A DNA stretch of 64,000 bases from RGIG1995 sp045652425 (lineage in GTDB: Bacteria > Bacillota > Clostridia > Oscillospirales > CAG-272). The number at the start of each line of letters is the position of its first letter. Within the stretch, counting starts at the first letter, position 1. Below the pieces are notes generated by a model. It worked only from the letters and a program-made list of their open reading frames with translations, was not told the origin of the DNA and did not search any database. The stretch spans positions 1-64,000 of the forward strand of contig JAZRUG010000013.1 in assembly GCA_045652425.1 (NCBI GenBank), in the 5' to 3' direction. Made by a program: the position numbers and the translations under genes. Shown one piece after another: positions 40,034 through 49,936 of this stretch.

Positions 40034-42919
40034 TTATGCTATAAGCATTTCGCCTACGATATGTGCAAGAATTGCATCAACGTCTGCGGAGTCTGTTACA
40101 CCCTCGCCATCAATATCTCCTGCAAATTCGCGGATATCATTTTCGATAAAGCTGTTATTTGCTAACGCCTTCTTAACCATAAGCGCATCAAATACCGTTG
40201 CTATTCCGTCGCCGTCAATGTCGCCTTTTACTGCGATTTCTACTTCTTGCTCACCTACGATAATCTTACAACCTGTACCGATAATGCCGTTGTTTGATAT
40301 GATTGTTATATCATCACCGAGCATTTCTGCAAGTTCTGCTTCGGTCATTGCAACGTTACCGGAAACTGTGGGTACAATTACAACCTCGGTTTCGTTTGCT
40401 AACTTGCCAACGGTTACACCCTTACCGTCAAGCGCTTTTTCAAGTTCGCTCTTTCCAAGAAAAACAAGTTCTGCATTTAATAAACATTCATTACCAGAAT
40501 CAATGTTTATATTACTCCACTCAACTGATGTACCAGCATAATATACATTCATCAAACTATAGCAATCATAAAATGCACCACCACCTATGCTCGTTACACT
40601 GGCGGGAATTTCTACACTCGTCAAACTAGTGCAATATCCAAACGCAATATCACCTATGCTCGTTACACTGGCGGGGATAGATATACTTGCCAAATCGTAG
40701 CACTCATAAAATGCCCCCATACCTATACTCGTTACACTGGCGGGAATTTCTACGCTCGTCAACGCCTCACACAAATTAAACGTCTCCTCGCTTATGATCG
40801 TTACACCTTCGGGAATGACCACACTCGTCAAACTGCCACAATAAGCAAATGCCCCCCAGCCTATACTCGTTACACTGTCGGGAATTTCTACACTCGTCAA
40901 ACTCCAGCAAGCACCAAATGCAAAATCTCCTATCTCCGTTACACTTGAGGAAATTTCTATACTCGTCAAACTGTCGCAGTCATAAAATGCTCGTTCTCCA
41001 ATACTCGTTACACCTTCGGGAATGACCACACTCGTCAAATTGATGCAGTTTTCAAATGCAAAAACACCTATGCTTGTTACAGGACAACCTCCAAGCGTTG
41101 AAGGAATAACAAGTTTTCCCGAAACAGATTCATCACAATCAGTTATCGTAACCTTGCCATTTTCAACTATGTAAGTCAAATAATCAGGATCCTGTACATA
41201 GTTGTATATAAATGTTGCATTGGTTAAATCCTCATTACTCCCACCAATCTCAATTTCAGCCCATTCTTCTGCAGTACCACTATAATACACTGTTGTCAAA
41301 CTGTAGCAATATTCAAATGCACAATCACCTATGCTCGTTACATTTTCAGGAATAACCACGCTCGTCAAATTTTCGCAATTACTAAATGCCCCCAAACCTA
41401 TACTCGTTATACTGTTAGGAATAGATATGCTCGTCAAATTGTTGCAACGATAAAATGCAGAATCCCCTATGCTTGTTATGCTATTAGGAATTTCTATACT
41501 TTTCAATCCAGTAACAGAAAACACCCAATCGCCCATACTTGTTACACTGTCTGGGATAGATATACTTTCCAAACAATAGCATTCAGAAAATGCCCCATCG
41601 CCTATACTCGTTATACTGTCGGGAATAGATATATCCCCCAAACTTACGCAACCTTGAAATGCACAATCACCTATAATCGTTACACTATCTGGAATTTCTA
41701 CATCCACTAAAGAGCTAAAACAAGAAAATGCACTGTCTGCAATAAGGATTGTTCCCGGCTTTATTTTTATCTCATATGCATCGCCTATTTGCTCTTTCGC
41801 ACAAAGCAAATAACTTTCTATATACAACCCTTCATCTTCCCAATTATCCGTATTATTATAGTATGCTGTGTTATAAAAAGACCTCAAACCTATGCTCATT
41901 ACACCGTCGGGAATTTCTATGCTTATCAAACTGACGCAATCTTCAAATGCATAGTCGCCTATGCTCGTTATACCTTCGGGAATTTCTACGCTCGTCAAAC
42001 TGCTACAATCTTCAAATGCATAATCACCTATGCTCGTTACAGGATAACCACTATAAATTGAAGGAATAACAAGTTTTCCAGAAATAGATATATCACAATC
42101 TGTTATTGTAACCTCGCCATTTTCAACCGTATATGTCAAATAATCAGGATTCTGTTCTTCAGGTACTTCCTCTTCGTATATAATTGTTGCATTGGTTAAA
42201 CATTCATTGTTTGAACCAATAATTATTGATTTCCATTCCACCTTATTTCCGGCATAATATACATTTGCTAAACTGCTGCAATATTGAAATGCATAATTGC
42301 CTATGCTCGTTACACTCGAGGGAATTTCTACGTTATTCAATGCACTACACTTATAAAATGCCCCGGCACCTATGCTCGTTACTCCAGCAGGAATAACAAC
42401 ACTCGTCAAACCGGTACATCCATTAAACACATAGTCCCCTATGCTTGTTACATTGTTGGAAATAGATATACTCGTTAGACCGCTGCATCCATTAAATGCA
42501 CTATTGCCTATTTTCGTTACACTATCGGGAATAACTACGCTTGTCAATTTGGTACATCCCTTAAATGCATAGTTGCCTATACTCGTTAAACTTGAAGGAA
42601 TAACAACGCTCGTCAAACCACTGCATTTTTCGAATACAGAATTTCCTATACTCGTTATACCTTCGGAAATAGTTACGCTCGTCAAACCGCTACGATTATA
42701 AAACACAGTATTACCTATGCTCGTTACGGGATAATCCCCCAACGTCGAGGGAACAACAACATCCCCCGTAGTTGTACTACAAGCGGTTATTGTAGCTTTG
42801 CCACCGGAAACAGTGTATGTAAACACACCTTCCGTCAAAGCTTTTGCATTTTGTGGAATAAGCATAACCATGCCTACTAACATCACAACTGCAATCAAAA
42901 TTAACCATAGTTTTTTCAT
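40034..42919 (-). CDS. BspA-like leucine-rich repeat surface protein with dockerin
   Basis: This 961-aa secreted protein has a signal peptide (MKKLWLILIAVVMLVGMVML, cleavage near NAKA) followed by about two dozen LRR_5 repeats of the form LTSVVIPxxVTSIGxxAFxxC. The array is split into three modules. Each opens with a short strand unit (YTVSGGKATITAC near residue 32, YTVENGEVTITDCD near 258, YIVENGKVTITDCD near 575) and VIPSTLGxYPVTSIG. The C-terminus holds a duplicated type I dockerin (GDIDGDGIATVFDALMVKKA and AGDIDGEGVTDSADVDAILA, from about residue 898). BspA-like repeats bind host matrix or glycans. Dockerins tether proteins to a cohesin scaffold, none of which is in this window. The ATG at 42919 follows AAGGTAA. 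Confidence 0.93.
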   Translation of the reverse strand: MKKLWLILIAVVMLVGMVMLIPQNAKALTEGVFTYTVSGGKATITACSTTTGDVVVPSTLGDYPVTSIGNTVFYNRSGLTSVTISEGITSIGNSVFEKCSGLTSVVIPSSLTSIGNYAFKGCTKLTSVVIPDSVTKIGNSAFNGCSGLTSISISNNVTSIGDYVFNGCTGLTSVVIPAGVTSIGAGAFYKCSALNNVEIPSSVTSIGNYAFQYCSSLANVYYAGNKVEWKSIIIGSNNECLTNATIIYEEEVPEEQNPDYLTYTVENGEVTITDCDISISGKLVIPSIYSGYPVTSIGDYAFEDCSSLTSVEIPEGITSIGDYAFEDCVSLISIEIPDGVMSIGLRSFYNTAYYNNTDNWEDEGLYIESYLLCAKEQIGDAYEIKIKPGTILIADSAFSCFSSLVDVEIPDSVTIIGDCAFQGCVSLGDISIPDSITSIGDGAFSECYCLESISIPDSVTSMGDWVFSVTGLKSIEIPNSITSIGDSAFYRCNNLTSISIPNSITSIGLGAFSNCENLTSVVIPENVTSIGDCAFEYCYSLTTVYYSGTAEEWAEIEIGGSNEDLTNATFIYNYVQDPDYLTYIVENGKVTITDCDESVSGKLVIPSTLGGCPVTSIGVFAFENCINLTSVVIPEGVTSIGERAFYDCDSLTSIEISSSVTEIGDFAFGACWSLTSVEIPDSVTSIGWGAFAYCGSLTSVVIPEGVTIISEETFNLCEALTSVEIPASVTSIGMGAFYECYDLASISIPASVTSIGDIAFGYCTSLTSVEIPASVTSIGGGAFYDCYSLMNVYYAGTSVEWSNINIDSGNECLLNAELVFLGKSELEKALDGKGVTVGKLANETEVVIVPTVSGNVAMTEAELAEMLGDDITIISNNGIIGTGCKIIVGEQEVEIAVKGDIDGDGIATVFDALMVKKALANNSFIENDIREFAGDIDGEGVTDSADVDAILAHIVGEMLIA

Positions 42920-43075
42920 AAAGTCTTTACCTTGCCTTTCGTGTAAATAAACACTATCTGTAGTCAATTATATAATAACCTTTCGCAAAAGTAAATACTT
43001 TTTGCACTTTATTTTATATTATCTCTGTGCAGAAATATCAAGCAATTAGGCGCTTTGTCAATCTGTTATTCCCCC

Positions 43076-43104
43076 TTGACTTTTTTTCGTCAAAATGATA
43101 CAAT
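43076..43104 (+). promoter_or_regulatory. Promoter of the OCD-like/DUF89 pair
   Basis: TTGACT (43076-43081) and TACAAT (43099-43104), 17-bp spacer, 52 bp before the start at 43157. Confidence 0.75.
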
Positions 43105-43156
43105 TTTAAGGATAGTTTTATTTTGAAATTTACTCAAAGAAATGAGGTTAATTATA

Positions 43157-44257
43157 ATGAGTTTTCAGCTTCCCAAATACACACACCCCGACTTTGATTT
43201 ACCCGAATTAAAGAACGCCCCCGACGTTATTTTTGAAACAGCCGAGGCTGACGGTGTCGCTCCCGAGGGCTTCCACAGCACCTCTATGTACCCTGAATAT
43301 TTCAAAATTAACGGAAAGTGGACTCTTGCCGAAGACAGCCGTATGGATTCAAGCGTCGTTATCGGCAATGACGGTATCCTTTACGTTGTCGAAAACCGTA
43401 ACATCAAAAAAGGAGATAAGGTTATTCTCGGCAGAACCGAAAAGGGCGAAGAGGGTATCTTCGTTCACACCGATGGCTTCGTTGACGAATCGGCTAACTC
43501 CAACGACGATAAGTTCGTCTTCCGTCAGGGCAGAAGCAGAGAAACCTCTTACGCAAGAGATTACGACAACCTCTTCGAGCTTCTCAAACACGAAAAGGAA
43601 CACGGTAATATCGTTTGGGTTATGGGCCCCGCATTTTCTTTTGACTACGATGCAAGAAGAGCTATGCAGGCGCTCGTCGAAAACGGTTACGTTCACGGTG
43701 TTATGGCGGGTAACGCCCTTGCTACCCACGACCTTGAGGGGGGTATGCTCCACACCGCATTAGGTCAGGATATCTACACACAGCACTCCGTTCCCAACGG
43801 ACACTATAATCACCTTGACGTTATAAACAGAGTAAGAAGAAGCGGTTCTATCCACAAATTTGTTGAAGACTACGACATAAAAGACGGCATCATGTACGGC
43901 TGTGTTAAACACAACGTTCCTTTTGTACTTACCGGCTCAATCAGAGATGACGGACCTTTGCCTGAAGTTATTGGCGATGCATACGAGGGCCAGAAGGCTA
44001 TGCGCAATATGGTTAGAAAATCCACTACCGTTATCTGTCTTGCTACCATGCTTCACACTATTGCAACAGGTAATATGACTCCTTCATTCAGAGTTACCGA
44101 AGACGGAACCATCAGACCCGTATATCTTTACACTATCGACATCGACGAGTTCGTTGTCAATAAGCTCCTCGACAGAGGTAGCCTCTCCGCTACAACTATG
44201 GTTACAAACGTTCAGGACTTTATTACTATAGTTGCAAAAGGACTCGGGCTCATGTAA
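43157..44257 (+). CDS. LOR/SDH-type, archaeal ornithine-cyclodeaminase-like protein
   Basis: This 366-aa protein resembles the TIGR00300 / LOR-SDH conserved-domain group, known from archaeal-type ornithine cyclodeaminase and the C-terminal part of ArgZ/AgrE enzymes. An N-terminal region (residues 1-115; FHSTSMYPEYFKINGKW, MDSSVVIGN) precedes a Rossmann-like domain with IVWVMGPAFSFDYDARRAMQ, YVHGVMAGNALATHDLEGG, VPNGHYNHLDVINRVRRSGS and VPFVLTGSIRDDGPLP. The enzyme activity is not proven for bacterial stand-alone members. The ATG at 43157 follows TGAGGT by 9 nt. The DUF89 gene starts 20 nt downstream. Confidence 0.8.
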   Translation: MSFQLPKYTHPDFDLPELKNAPDVIFETAEADGVAPEGFHSTSMYPEYFKINGKWTLAEDSRMDSSVVIGNDGILYVVENRNIKKGDKVILGRTEKGEEGIFVHTDGFVDESANSNDDKFVFRQGRSRETSYARDYDNLFELLKHEKEHGNIVWVMGPAFSFDYDARRAMQALVENGYVHGVMAGNALATHDLEGGMLHTALGQDIYTQHSVPNGHYNHLDVINRVRRSGSIHKFVEDYDIKDGIMYGCVKHNVPFVLTGSIRDDGPLPEVIGDAYEGQKAMRNMVRKSTTVICLATMLHTIATGNMTPSFRVTEDGTIRPVYLYTIDIDEFVVNKLLDRGSLSATTMVTNVQDFITIVAKGLGLM

Positions 44258-44277
44258 GCGACGTTGAGGTAAATGTT

Positions 44278-45168
44278 ATGTCAGAAAACAATATTATAAG
44301 ACTCAGTTCAGAGTGTATCAAATGCCTTTTAAATAAATATATGAATCAACTTCCTTGCGAAATGGGTGAGGATACAAAAATCGAATATTTTCAAAAGATA
44401 CTTAAAATTATATCCGAAACTAACCCCGAAGTCAGTGCCCCCGAAATAGTCGCCGAGGTAACTACACTACAAAAGCAAATGTTCGGCAAGGCTGAAGATT
44501 ATACTGAACTGAAAAAATATTATAATGCCCTTATGGACAGCCTTGGGACAGAATTATCCGAAAATATCGAAAAATCAAGCGACGGTTTCCGCCTCGCTAT
44601 GAGCTATTCTATGCTCGGTAACTATATCGATTTCGGCGCTATGGACAGCGTTGACGAAAACAAGTTGAAAGAAATGCTTAAAGATGCGTCGAATATTAAT
44701 TTCGATAGCGTTGAATACGATAATCTAAAGGCTGACCTTTCAAAATCAAAAAAACTTGTCTTTATTACCGACAACTGCGGTGAAGTTGCTCTCGACAAAC
44801 TTTTTATGTCAAAGATAAAGAAAGATTACCCCAACATCGATTTGCAGATTATCGTTAGAGGAAGCCCAGTACTCAACGATGCTACCATCGAAGATGCACT
44901 GCAGATTGGACTTGACAAGATTGCAAGGATTACACCCAACGGCTCGAATGTTGCCGGAACGTGTCTTGATAAAATATCCAACGAAGCAAAAGATATTATC
45001 GACTCGGCAGACGTTATTATCGCAAAAGGTCAAGGTAATTTTGAAACTATGCGATATTGCCAAAGAAACGTCTATTATCTTTTCTTATGCAAATGTCAGC
45101 TTTTCGCAGACAGACATAGGGTGCCAAGATTTACCCCTATGCTCCTCAATGACCTACGAATGAATTAA
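44278..45168 (+). CDS. DUF89/ARMT1-like metal-dependent phosphatase
   Basis: This 296-aa protein has the DUF89 pattern. An N-terminal helical domain with paired cysteines (LSSECIKCLLNKYMNQLP) is followed by an alpha/beta phosphatase core. The core holds the metal-binding loop VFITDNCGEVALDKLF (Asp-Asn, about residues 158-173), IIVRGSPVLNDATIEDA and ADVIIAKGQGNFETM, then LFLCKCQLFADRHRVPRF. DUF89 proteins are damage-control phosphatases acting on sugar phosphates or phosphorylated metabolites. It is co-transcribed with the OCD-like gene, which suggests a shared repair or salvage pathway. The specific substrate is unknown. Confidence 0.88.
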   Translation: MSENNIIRLSSECIKCLLNKYMNQLPCEMGEDTKIEYFQKILKIISETNPEVSAPEIVAEVTTLQKQMFGKAEDYTELKKYYNALMDSLGTELSENIEKSSDGFRLAMSYSMLGNYIDFGAMDSVDENKLKEMLKDASNINFDSVEYDNLKADLSKSKKLVFITDNCGEVALDKLFMSKIKKDYPNIDLQIIVRGSPVLNDATIEDALQIGLDKIARITPNGSNVAGTCLDKISNEAKDIIDSADVIIAKGQGNFETMRYCQRNVYYLFLCKCQLFADRHRVPRFTPMLLNDLRMN

Positions 45169-45182
45169 TGGCTTATAGAGTT

Positions 45183-45220
45183 AAAAAACCCTTTATTTAA
45201 CACAATATAGGGTTTTTTTT
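45183..45220 (+). terminator. Terminator after the DUF89 gene
   Basis: AAAAAACCCT paired with AGGGTTTTTT across an AT-rich loop, with a run of eight T, 15 bp beyond the stop. Confidence 0.75.
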
Positions 45221-45262
45221 ATATATTTTTTCAAACTGATAGTACTATTATCGAAAAATACA

Positions 45263-45291
45263 TTGACAAATGAAATACCTTATTGTAGAAT
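45263..45291 (+). promoter_or_regulatory. Promoter of the LysR gene
   Basis: Consensus TTGACA (45263-45268) and TAGAAT (45286-45291) with a 17-bp spacer, 57 bp before the start codon. Confidence 0.8.
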
Positions 45292-45347
45292 GAAAAGCAC
45301 TACTATTTATTTTCGGGAAAAGCGATTAAAGCAAAAGGAGTAACACT

Positions 45348-46268
45348 ATGAACATACTGCACATGAAATACGCATACGAGGTTGCAAAAGCCGGTTCTCT
45401 CAGCAAAGCCTCCGAAGCATTGCTTATTGCTGTCCCCAATATAAGCCGTTCCATAAAAGAGCTTGAGGCAGGACTTGGTATAACTATTTTTGACCGAACC
45501 GCCAAAGGTATGACTCTTACGCTTGAAGGCGAAGAGTTTATGAATTATGCAAAAAGCATACTCAGTCAAATAGACGAGGTCGAAAAAATATACCGCGAAA
45601 ACACTGAAAAAAAGAAAAAGTTTTCCATATCTGTACCCAGAGCCAACTATATTTCCGAAGCGTTCGTTAACTTTTCAAATACGCTTGGCAAAGAACCCGT
45701 CGAGGTATTTTACAAGGAAACGAATTCCCAAAGAACGATACACAACCTTACCGAAAGAGATTATAAGCTCGGCATAATTCGTTATGCTGAAAACTACGAC
45801 AAGTACTTTCAGGAAATGATGAAAGAAAAAGACTTGGTCGGCGAAATGGTAACCAAGTTTACCTATTCGCTTATTATGAGCGCCCAAAACCCTCTCGCAA
45901 AAAAAGAAAATATAACATTTAAAGACCTCGTAGAATTTATTGAGATTGCCCACGCGGACCCATTCGTCCCCTCACTTCCTCTTTCCAGAGTTGTAAAAGA
46001 AGAACTGCCCAATAATATTAAACGCCGTATTTTTATATTTGAAAGAGCAAGTCAGGTGGACCTTCTTTCGAAGAATCACGAGACGTTTATGTGGGTATCC
46101 CCCACTTCCCCGGAAATTCTTAAAACATATAATCTCGTGCAAAAGAAATGCGTTGATAACGATAGAGTTTATAAAGACGTTCTTATTTATAAAAAGGGTT
46201 ATAAGTTAACGAATATCGACCGCAAATTTATAGATTCGCTTAACGAAACTAAAAAGAAATATTTGTAA
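45348..46268 (+). CDS. LysR family transcriptional regulator
   Basis: This 306-aa regulator has an N-terminal winged HTH (MKYAYEVAKAGSLSKASEAL, then VPNISRSIKELEAGLGITIF, about residues 4-60) and a substrate-binding domain of the PBP2 type (about residues 90-290). Its own promoter and terminator make it monocistronic. It lies between a DUF89 gene on its strand and a convergent ABC operon, so the target is not obvious. AAAGGAG lies 6 nt before the ATG. Confidence 0.92.
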   Translation: MNILHMKYAYEVAKAGSLSKASEALLIAVPNISRSIKELEAGLGITIFDRTAKGMTLTLEGEEFMNYAKSILSQIDEVEKIYRENTEKKKKFSISVPRANYISEAFVNFSNTLGKEPVEVFYKETNSQRTIHNLTERDYKLGIIRYAENYDKYFQEMMKEKDLVGEMVTKFTYSLIMSAQNPLAKKENITFKDLVEFIEIAHADPFVPSLPLSRVVKEELPNNIKRRIFIFERASQVDLLSKNHETFMWVSPTSPEILKTYNLVQKKCVDNDRVYKDVLIYKKGYKLTNIDRKFIDSLNETKKKYL

Positions 46269-46274
46269 CTAATA

Positions 46275-46308
46275 ATAGGGTACACAGGCAAAGCCTCGTG
46301 TACCCTAT
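46275..46308. terminator. Bidirectional terminator between LysR and the ABC operon
   Basis: An 11-bp outer stem ATAGGGTACAC / GTGTACCCTAT with an inner AGGC/GCCT stem, shared by two convergent units and touching the stop of the ABC gene at 46311. Confidence 0.8.
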
Positions 46309-46310
46309 CG

Positions 46311-48212
46311 CTATATTTGATTGCCGGCAAACTGCGTCATATAGAGTTCATAGTACTTTCCTTGTTGTTCGAGCAGTTCATCATGATTGCCTATTTCGAC
46401 GACTTTGCCTTGGTCGAGAACTACTATCTTATCGGCATCTCGTATTGTTGAAAGTCTGTGTGCTATAATCAAACTCGTTCTGTTTTTCATAAGGTTTACC
46501 ATAGCGTCTTGAATTCTTTTTTCCGTACGCGTATCAACCGACGACGTCGCCTCGTCAAGAATTAGTATTTTCGGATCTGCAAATATCGCTCTTGCTATTG
46601 CAAGTAACTGTCTTTGACCTTGCGACAGCCCTGCCCCCGCCTGTTTTAAGAAAGTCTTATATTTCGCGGGAAGTCTTTCAATAAAGTAACGCGAATTACT
46701 CATTTCAGCCGCATATACCATTTGCTCGTCAGAAGCATCTAAATTTGCATACTTTATATTGTTTTCAATAGTATCCGAAAACAGCACGGTATCTTGCAAA
46801 ACTATCGCTATATTTTTTCGCAGCTCGTCGCGCTTTATATCGTTTATGTTAACACCGTCAACCAATATCTCACCCGAGTCAACGGGATAAAATCTCATAA
46901 GCAAATTTACTACAGTCGTCTTTCCGCTTCCCGTCGCACCGACCAATGCTATCTTTTGTCCCGGCTTTACGTTAAGATTAAAATCGTACAGTACCTGTTT
47001 TTCGGGAACGTAAGAGAAGTTAACGTTTTTGAATACAACTTCACCCTTTACGTTATCCATAGAAACGTCACCGCTGTTGTCTTCATCAGGCTGGTCCATA
47101 AGGGCAAACACTCTTTCAGCCCCCGCTATCGCCGTCTGCAAAGAACCGTACAGCATTGCAATCTCGTTTATCGGTCTTGAAAATTGCTTTGCATATATTA
47201 TAAATGCAGAAATCTTACCAATAGATATTAATCCCTTTAGCGAGAAAAATCCACCGAATGCAGCAACTATAACAAAGCTGATGTTCGATATGCAGTTCAT
47301 TATAGGCCCCATTGAGCCACCGAGAATTTCCGCTTTTATGCTGACTTTCATCAGTTCGTCACTCGTCTTGTTAAACTCATCAGTAACGTCGTCTTGCTTG
47401 TTATAAGCAACGATAGACTTATATCCCGTAATCATTTCTTCCGAATGACCGTTCAGTCTTCCAAGCATCTGTGAGCGTTTTCTGTAAATCTTTCGCATTA
47501 TCTTCGACATCTGTCCCGTAACGAATATCGTAAGAACAACCGTCAACATTGTAATCAAAGTAAGCTGCCAACAATAGTAAAACATTATGGCTACCGTACC
47601 GATAACCGTCAAAACACCCGACACCAAAGAGCCAAGGCTTTGTGATACCGTATTAGACACGTTTTCAACGTCGTTTGTCATACGGCTCATTATATCGCCG
47701 TTCGAATGGGTATCAAGGTATTTTATTGAAAGGTTATCAATCTTCTTAAAAAGGTCGTGGCGCATCTGCTTAACTATCGCCTGACTCAAATGCGCCGCAA
47801 GAAGCGACTGCGCAATACCAAAGCCGATATTTAAAATATACACGATAGAAAGAGCGATCAATGCTTTATATAAATTGCTCCACTCTTTGTCTTTTATAAA
47901 GTCAATCGCATATCCTTGCAAAGAAGGCGCGATAAGTGCTGCTAATGTTACGAGTATTACTGCAGCCATAAGCGGATACAGAAGCATCTTTGCTTTGCCG
48001 AAATATATCATCAATCTCTTCAAAGTATTTTTGGCATCTGCAGGTTTTTCAATTGCTTGCCCCATAGCACCGGGGCCCCTTCTTCCGCCTCCGGGACGAA
48101 ATCCCATTTGCATAGGTGCATCTTTTTTGCCGCTTGTTCCGTATTTTACAAATTGATTGCCATTCTGCTTTTCAAAGCCTTTGGGAAGGTTGGTTTTAAT
48201 CTCATTACTCAT
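46311..48212 (-). CDS. ABC half-transporter with N-terminal extension (ABCB type)
   Basis: This 633-aa fused permease-ATPase has a basic Gly/Pro-rich cytoplasmic extension (MGFRPGGGRRGPGAMG, about residues 35-50), then six transmembrane helices (about residues 70-370). The nucleotide-binding domain shows Walker A VGATGSGKTTVV, signature LSQGQRQLLAIARAI, Walker B ILILDEATSSVD and AHRLSTI. Its pairing with the upstream half-transporter and a MarR regulator is the layout of LmrCD/BmrCD-type heterodimeric multidrug exporters. In such pairs one composite site is degenerate. The catalytic Glu after Walker B is present here (DEAT). It overlaps the partner gene by 4 bp. Confidence 0.94.
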   Translation of the reverse strand: MSNEIKTNLPKGFEKQNGNQFVKYGTSGKKDAPMQMGFRPGGGRRGPGAMGQAIEKPADAKNTLKRLMIYFGKAKMLLYPLMAAVILVTLAALIAPSLQGYAIDFIKDKEWSNLYKALIALSIVYILNIGFGIAQSLLAAHLSQAIVKQMRHDLFKKIDNLSIKYLDTHSNGDIMSRMTNDVENVSNTVSQSLGSLVSGVLTVIGTVAIMFYYCWQLTLITMLTVVLTIFVTGQMSKIMRKIYRKRSQMLGRLNGHSEEMITGYKSIVAYNKQDDVTDEFNKTSDELMKVSIKAEILGGSMGPIMNCISNISFVIVAAFGGFFSLKGLISIGKISAFIIYAKQFSRPINEIAMLYGSLQTAIAGAERVFALMDQPDEDNSGDVSMDNVKGEVVFKNVNFSYVPEKQVLYDFNLNVKPGQKIALVGATGSGKTTVVNLLMRFYPVDSGEILVDGVNINDIKRDELRKNIAIVLQDTVLFSDTIENNIKYANLDASDEQMVYAAEMSNSRYFIERLPAKYKTFLKQAGAGLSQGQRQLLAIARAIFADPKILILDEATSSVDTRTEKRIQDAMVNLMKNRTSLIIAHRLSTIRDADKIVVLDQGKVVEIGNHDELLEQQGKYYELYMTQFAGNQI

Positions 48213-49936
48213 ACTTCTTCACTTCCTTCCTTAAGCTGTGAATTATAGATATCGCGATATATATCCGACGTTTTCATAAGCTCTTTATGCGTACCGAGTG
48301 CCGCTATTTTGCCCTTGTCGAGAACGGCAATTCTGTCAGCGCCTTTTATAGAGGCGATACGTTGAGCTATTATAATTTTAGTTATATCGGGGCGCTTGGT
48401 GTTCAATTCTTCATATAATTTCGCTTCGGTCTTCAAATCAAGCGCGCTCGTTGAGTCATCAAAAATAAGTATTTCACTGTTTTTTAATATAGCGCGTGAA
48501 ATTGATATTCTTTGCTTCTGACCGCCCGACAGAGAATGTCCGCCCTCCGATACCATTGTGTGATATCCATACTCGGTATCGCAAATAAATCCGTCTGCCT
48601 GCGCTATTTCCGCGGCATTTTTTATTTCCCAAGGCGAAGCACCGTTTTTCCCCCATCTTATGTTGGCTTCAATAGGTCTTGAATATAGCTCCGCTTTTTG
48701 CAAAACAACGGCAATTTTATCTCTCAATTGCTTTAGTTTGTAATCCTTTACGTTTACACCATCAACAAGAACTTCACCGCTTGTTGCGTCATAAAACCGC
48801 GGTATAAGGTTTACCAAAGAAGTCTTTCCGCAACCTGTCGAGCCGATTATTGCCAAAGTTTCACCCGGTTCAACCGTAAAGGAAATATCTTCAAGAACAT
48901 TGTTGCCTGCCGTTTCGGGATATGCAAAGCTTACGTTTTTAAATTCAATTTTACCCTTTTGTTCGGGTTCTTCACTATATAATCCGTCAAATATTATTTC
49001 GGGACAGTCAAGTACTTCGCTTATTCTGTCCGCAGAGGCTTTTGCTCTTGTGAATGTTTGGAATATGTTTGCCATAAACATAATTCCGTGCAATATCTGC
49101 GCTAAATACGTTATTGCCGCCATAATACGTCCGGGGGACATATCTCCGCCCTCTCTGACGGTTATTCCGCCGATAAGTATAACGATAACTATACAAATAT
49201 TAAGCACAATATTCATACAAGGTCCCATAAATGCAAGTAAAGTCTGCACCTTTAAATTAACCTTGCATAAAGCCTCGTTTGCGCTGTCAAATCGGTTAAG
49301 CTCGTGCTCTTCTTTTACGTAAGCCTTTACAACTCTTGCCCCCGCCACGTCTTCTTGCATAACGTTGTTTATACCGTCTAACTTTTTTTGCACTATGGAA
49401 AACATAGGCGCAGACTTTTTAAGGAAGAAGGTTACGAAGACAGCGACGAATGGAAAGCCGCAAGCGGCGATAAGAGCAAACTTCGGCGACTGTCGGTAGA
49501 GCATAAATATACCCCCCGCAAACATAACGGTGTTACGCACAAAACCGCGGACCGCCATCATAACCATATTTTGCACTTGAGTTACGTCGTTTGTAAGTCT
49601 TGTTACAAGAGAGCCTGTAGATATTTTGTCGGTTTGCTGAAATGACAGTCCCATTATGCGAGAAAACAAATCTTTTCTTAAATCGTTTCCAAACTGTTGA
49701 GCCGCAAGATTGGCAAAGACACCGCAAAGCATACCGCATAGTCCGCCAAACAATACAAGTACTATCATTTTCAGTCCGACGTCGAGAACAAGGGTTATAT
49801 TATTTTTTAAAACACCGTTGTCAACAATGTCGCCCATAAGGTCCGGCTGAATAAGGTCCATTGCAACTTCGCCTACCATAAACAGAGGCGCTATTAAACA
49901 AAAGAACCAATATTTCTTCAAATACTTAAAAATCAT
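48209..49936 (-). CDS. ABC half-transporter (heterodimer partner)
   Basis: This 575-aa protein has six helices (about residues 10-320) and a nucleotide-binding domain with Walker A IIGSTGCGKTSLV, signature LSGGQKQRISISRAI and Walker B ILIFDDSTSALD. The residue after the Walker B aspartate is Asp (DDST) instead of the catalytic Glu, the degenerate site expected for the non-consensus half of heterodimeric exporters. The switch histidine is also replaced (IIAQRIASI). It overlaps the MarR gene and the partner by 4 bp each. Together they probably export drugs. Confidence 0.94.
   Translation of the reverse strand: MIFKYLKKYWFFCLIAPLFMVGEVAMDLIQPDLMGDIVDNGVLKNNITLVLDVGLKMIVLVLFGGLCGMLCGVFANLAAQQFGNDLRKDLFSRIMGLSFQQTDKISTGSLVTRLTNDVTQVQNMVMMAVRGFVRNTVMFAGGIFMLYRQSPKFALIAACGFPFVAVFVTFFLKKSAPMFSIVQKKLDGINNVMQEDVAGARVVKAYVKEEHELNRFDSANEALCKVNLKVQTLLAFMGPCMNIVLNICIVIVILIGGITVREGGDMSPGRIMAAITYLAQILHGIMFMANIFQTFTRAKASADRISEVLDCPEIIFDGLYSEEPEQKGKIEFKNVSFAYPETAGNNVLEDISFTVEPGETLAIIGSTGCGKTSLVNLIPRFYDATSGEVLVDGVNVKDYKLKQLRDKIAVVLQKAELYSRPIEANIRWGKNGASPWEIKNAAEIAQADGFICDTEYGYHTMVSEGGHSLSGGQKQRISISRAILKNSEILIFDDSTSALDLKTEAKLYEELNTKRPDITKIIIAQRIASIKGADRIAVLDKGKIAALGTHKELMKTSDIYRDIYNSQLKEGSEEV

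Noticed and set aside
40034..42919. Possible CRISPR or tandem-repeat array from the regular spacing of similar segments
   Set aside because: The periodicity of about 69 bp is in frame and encodes LRR repeats with diverged sequence.
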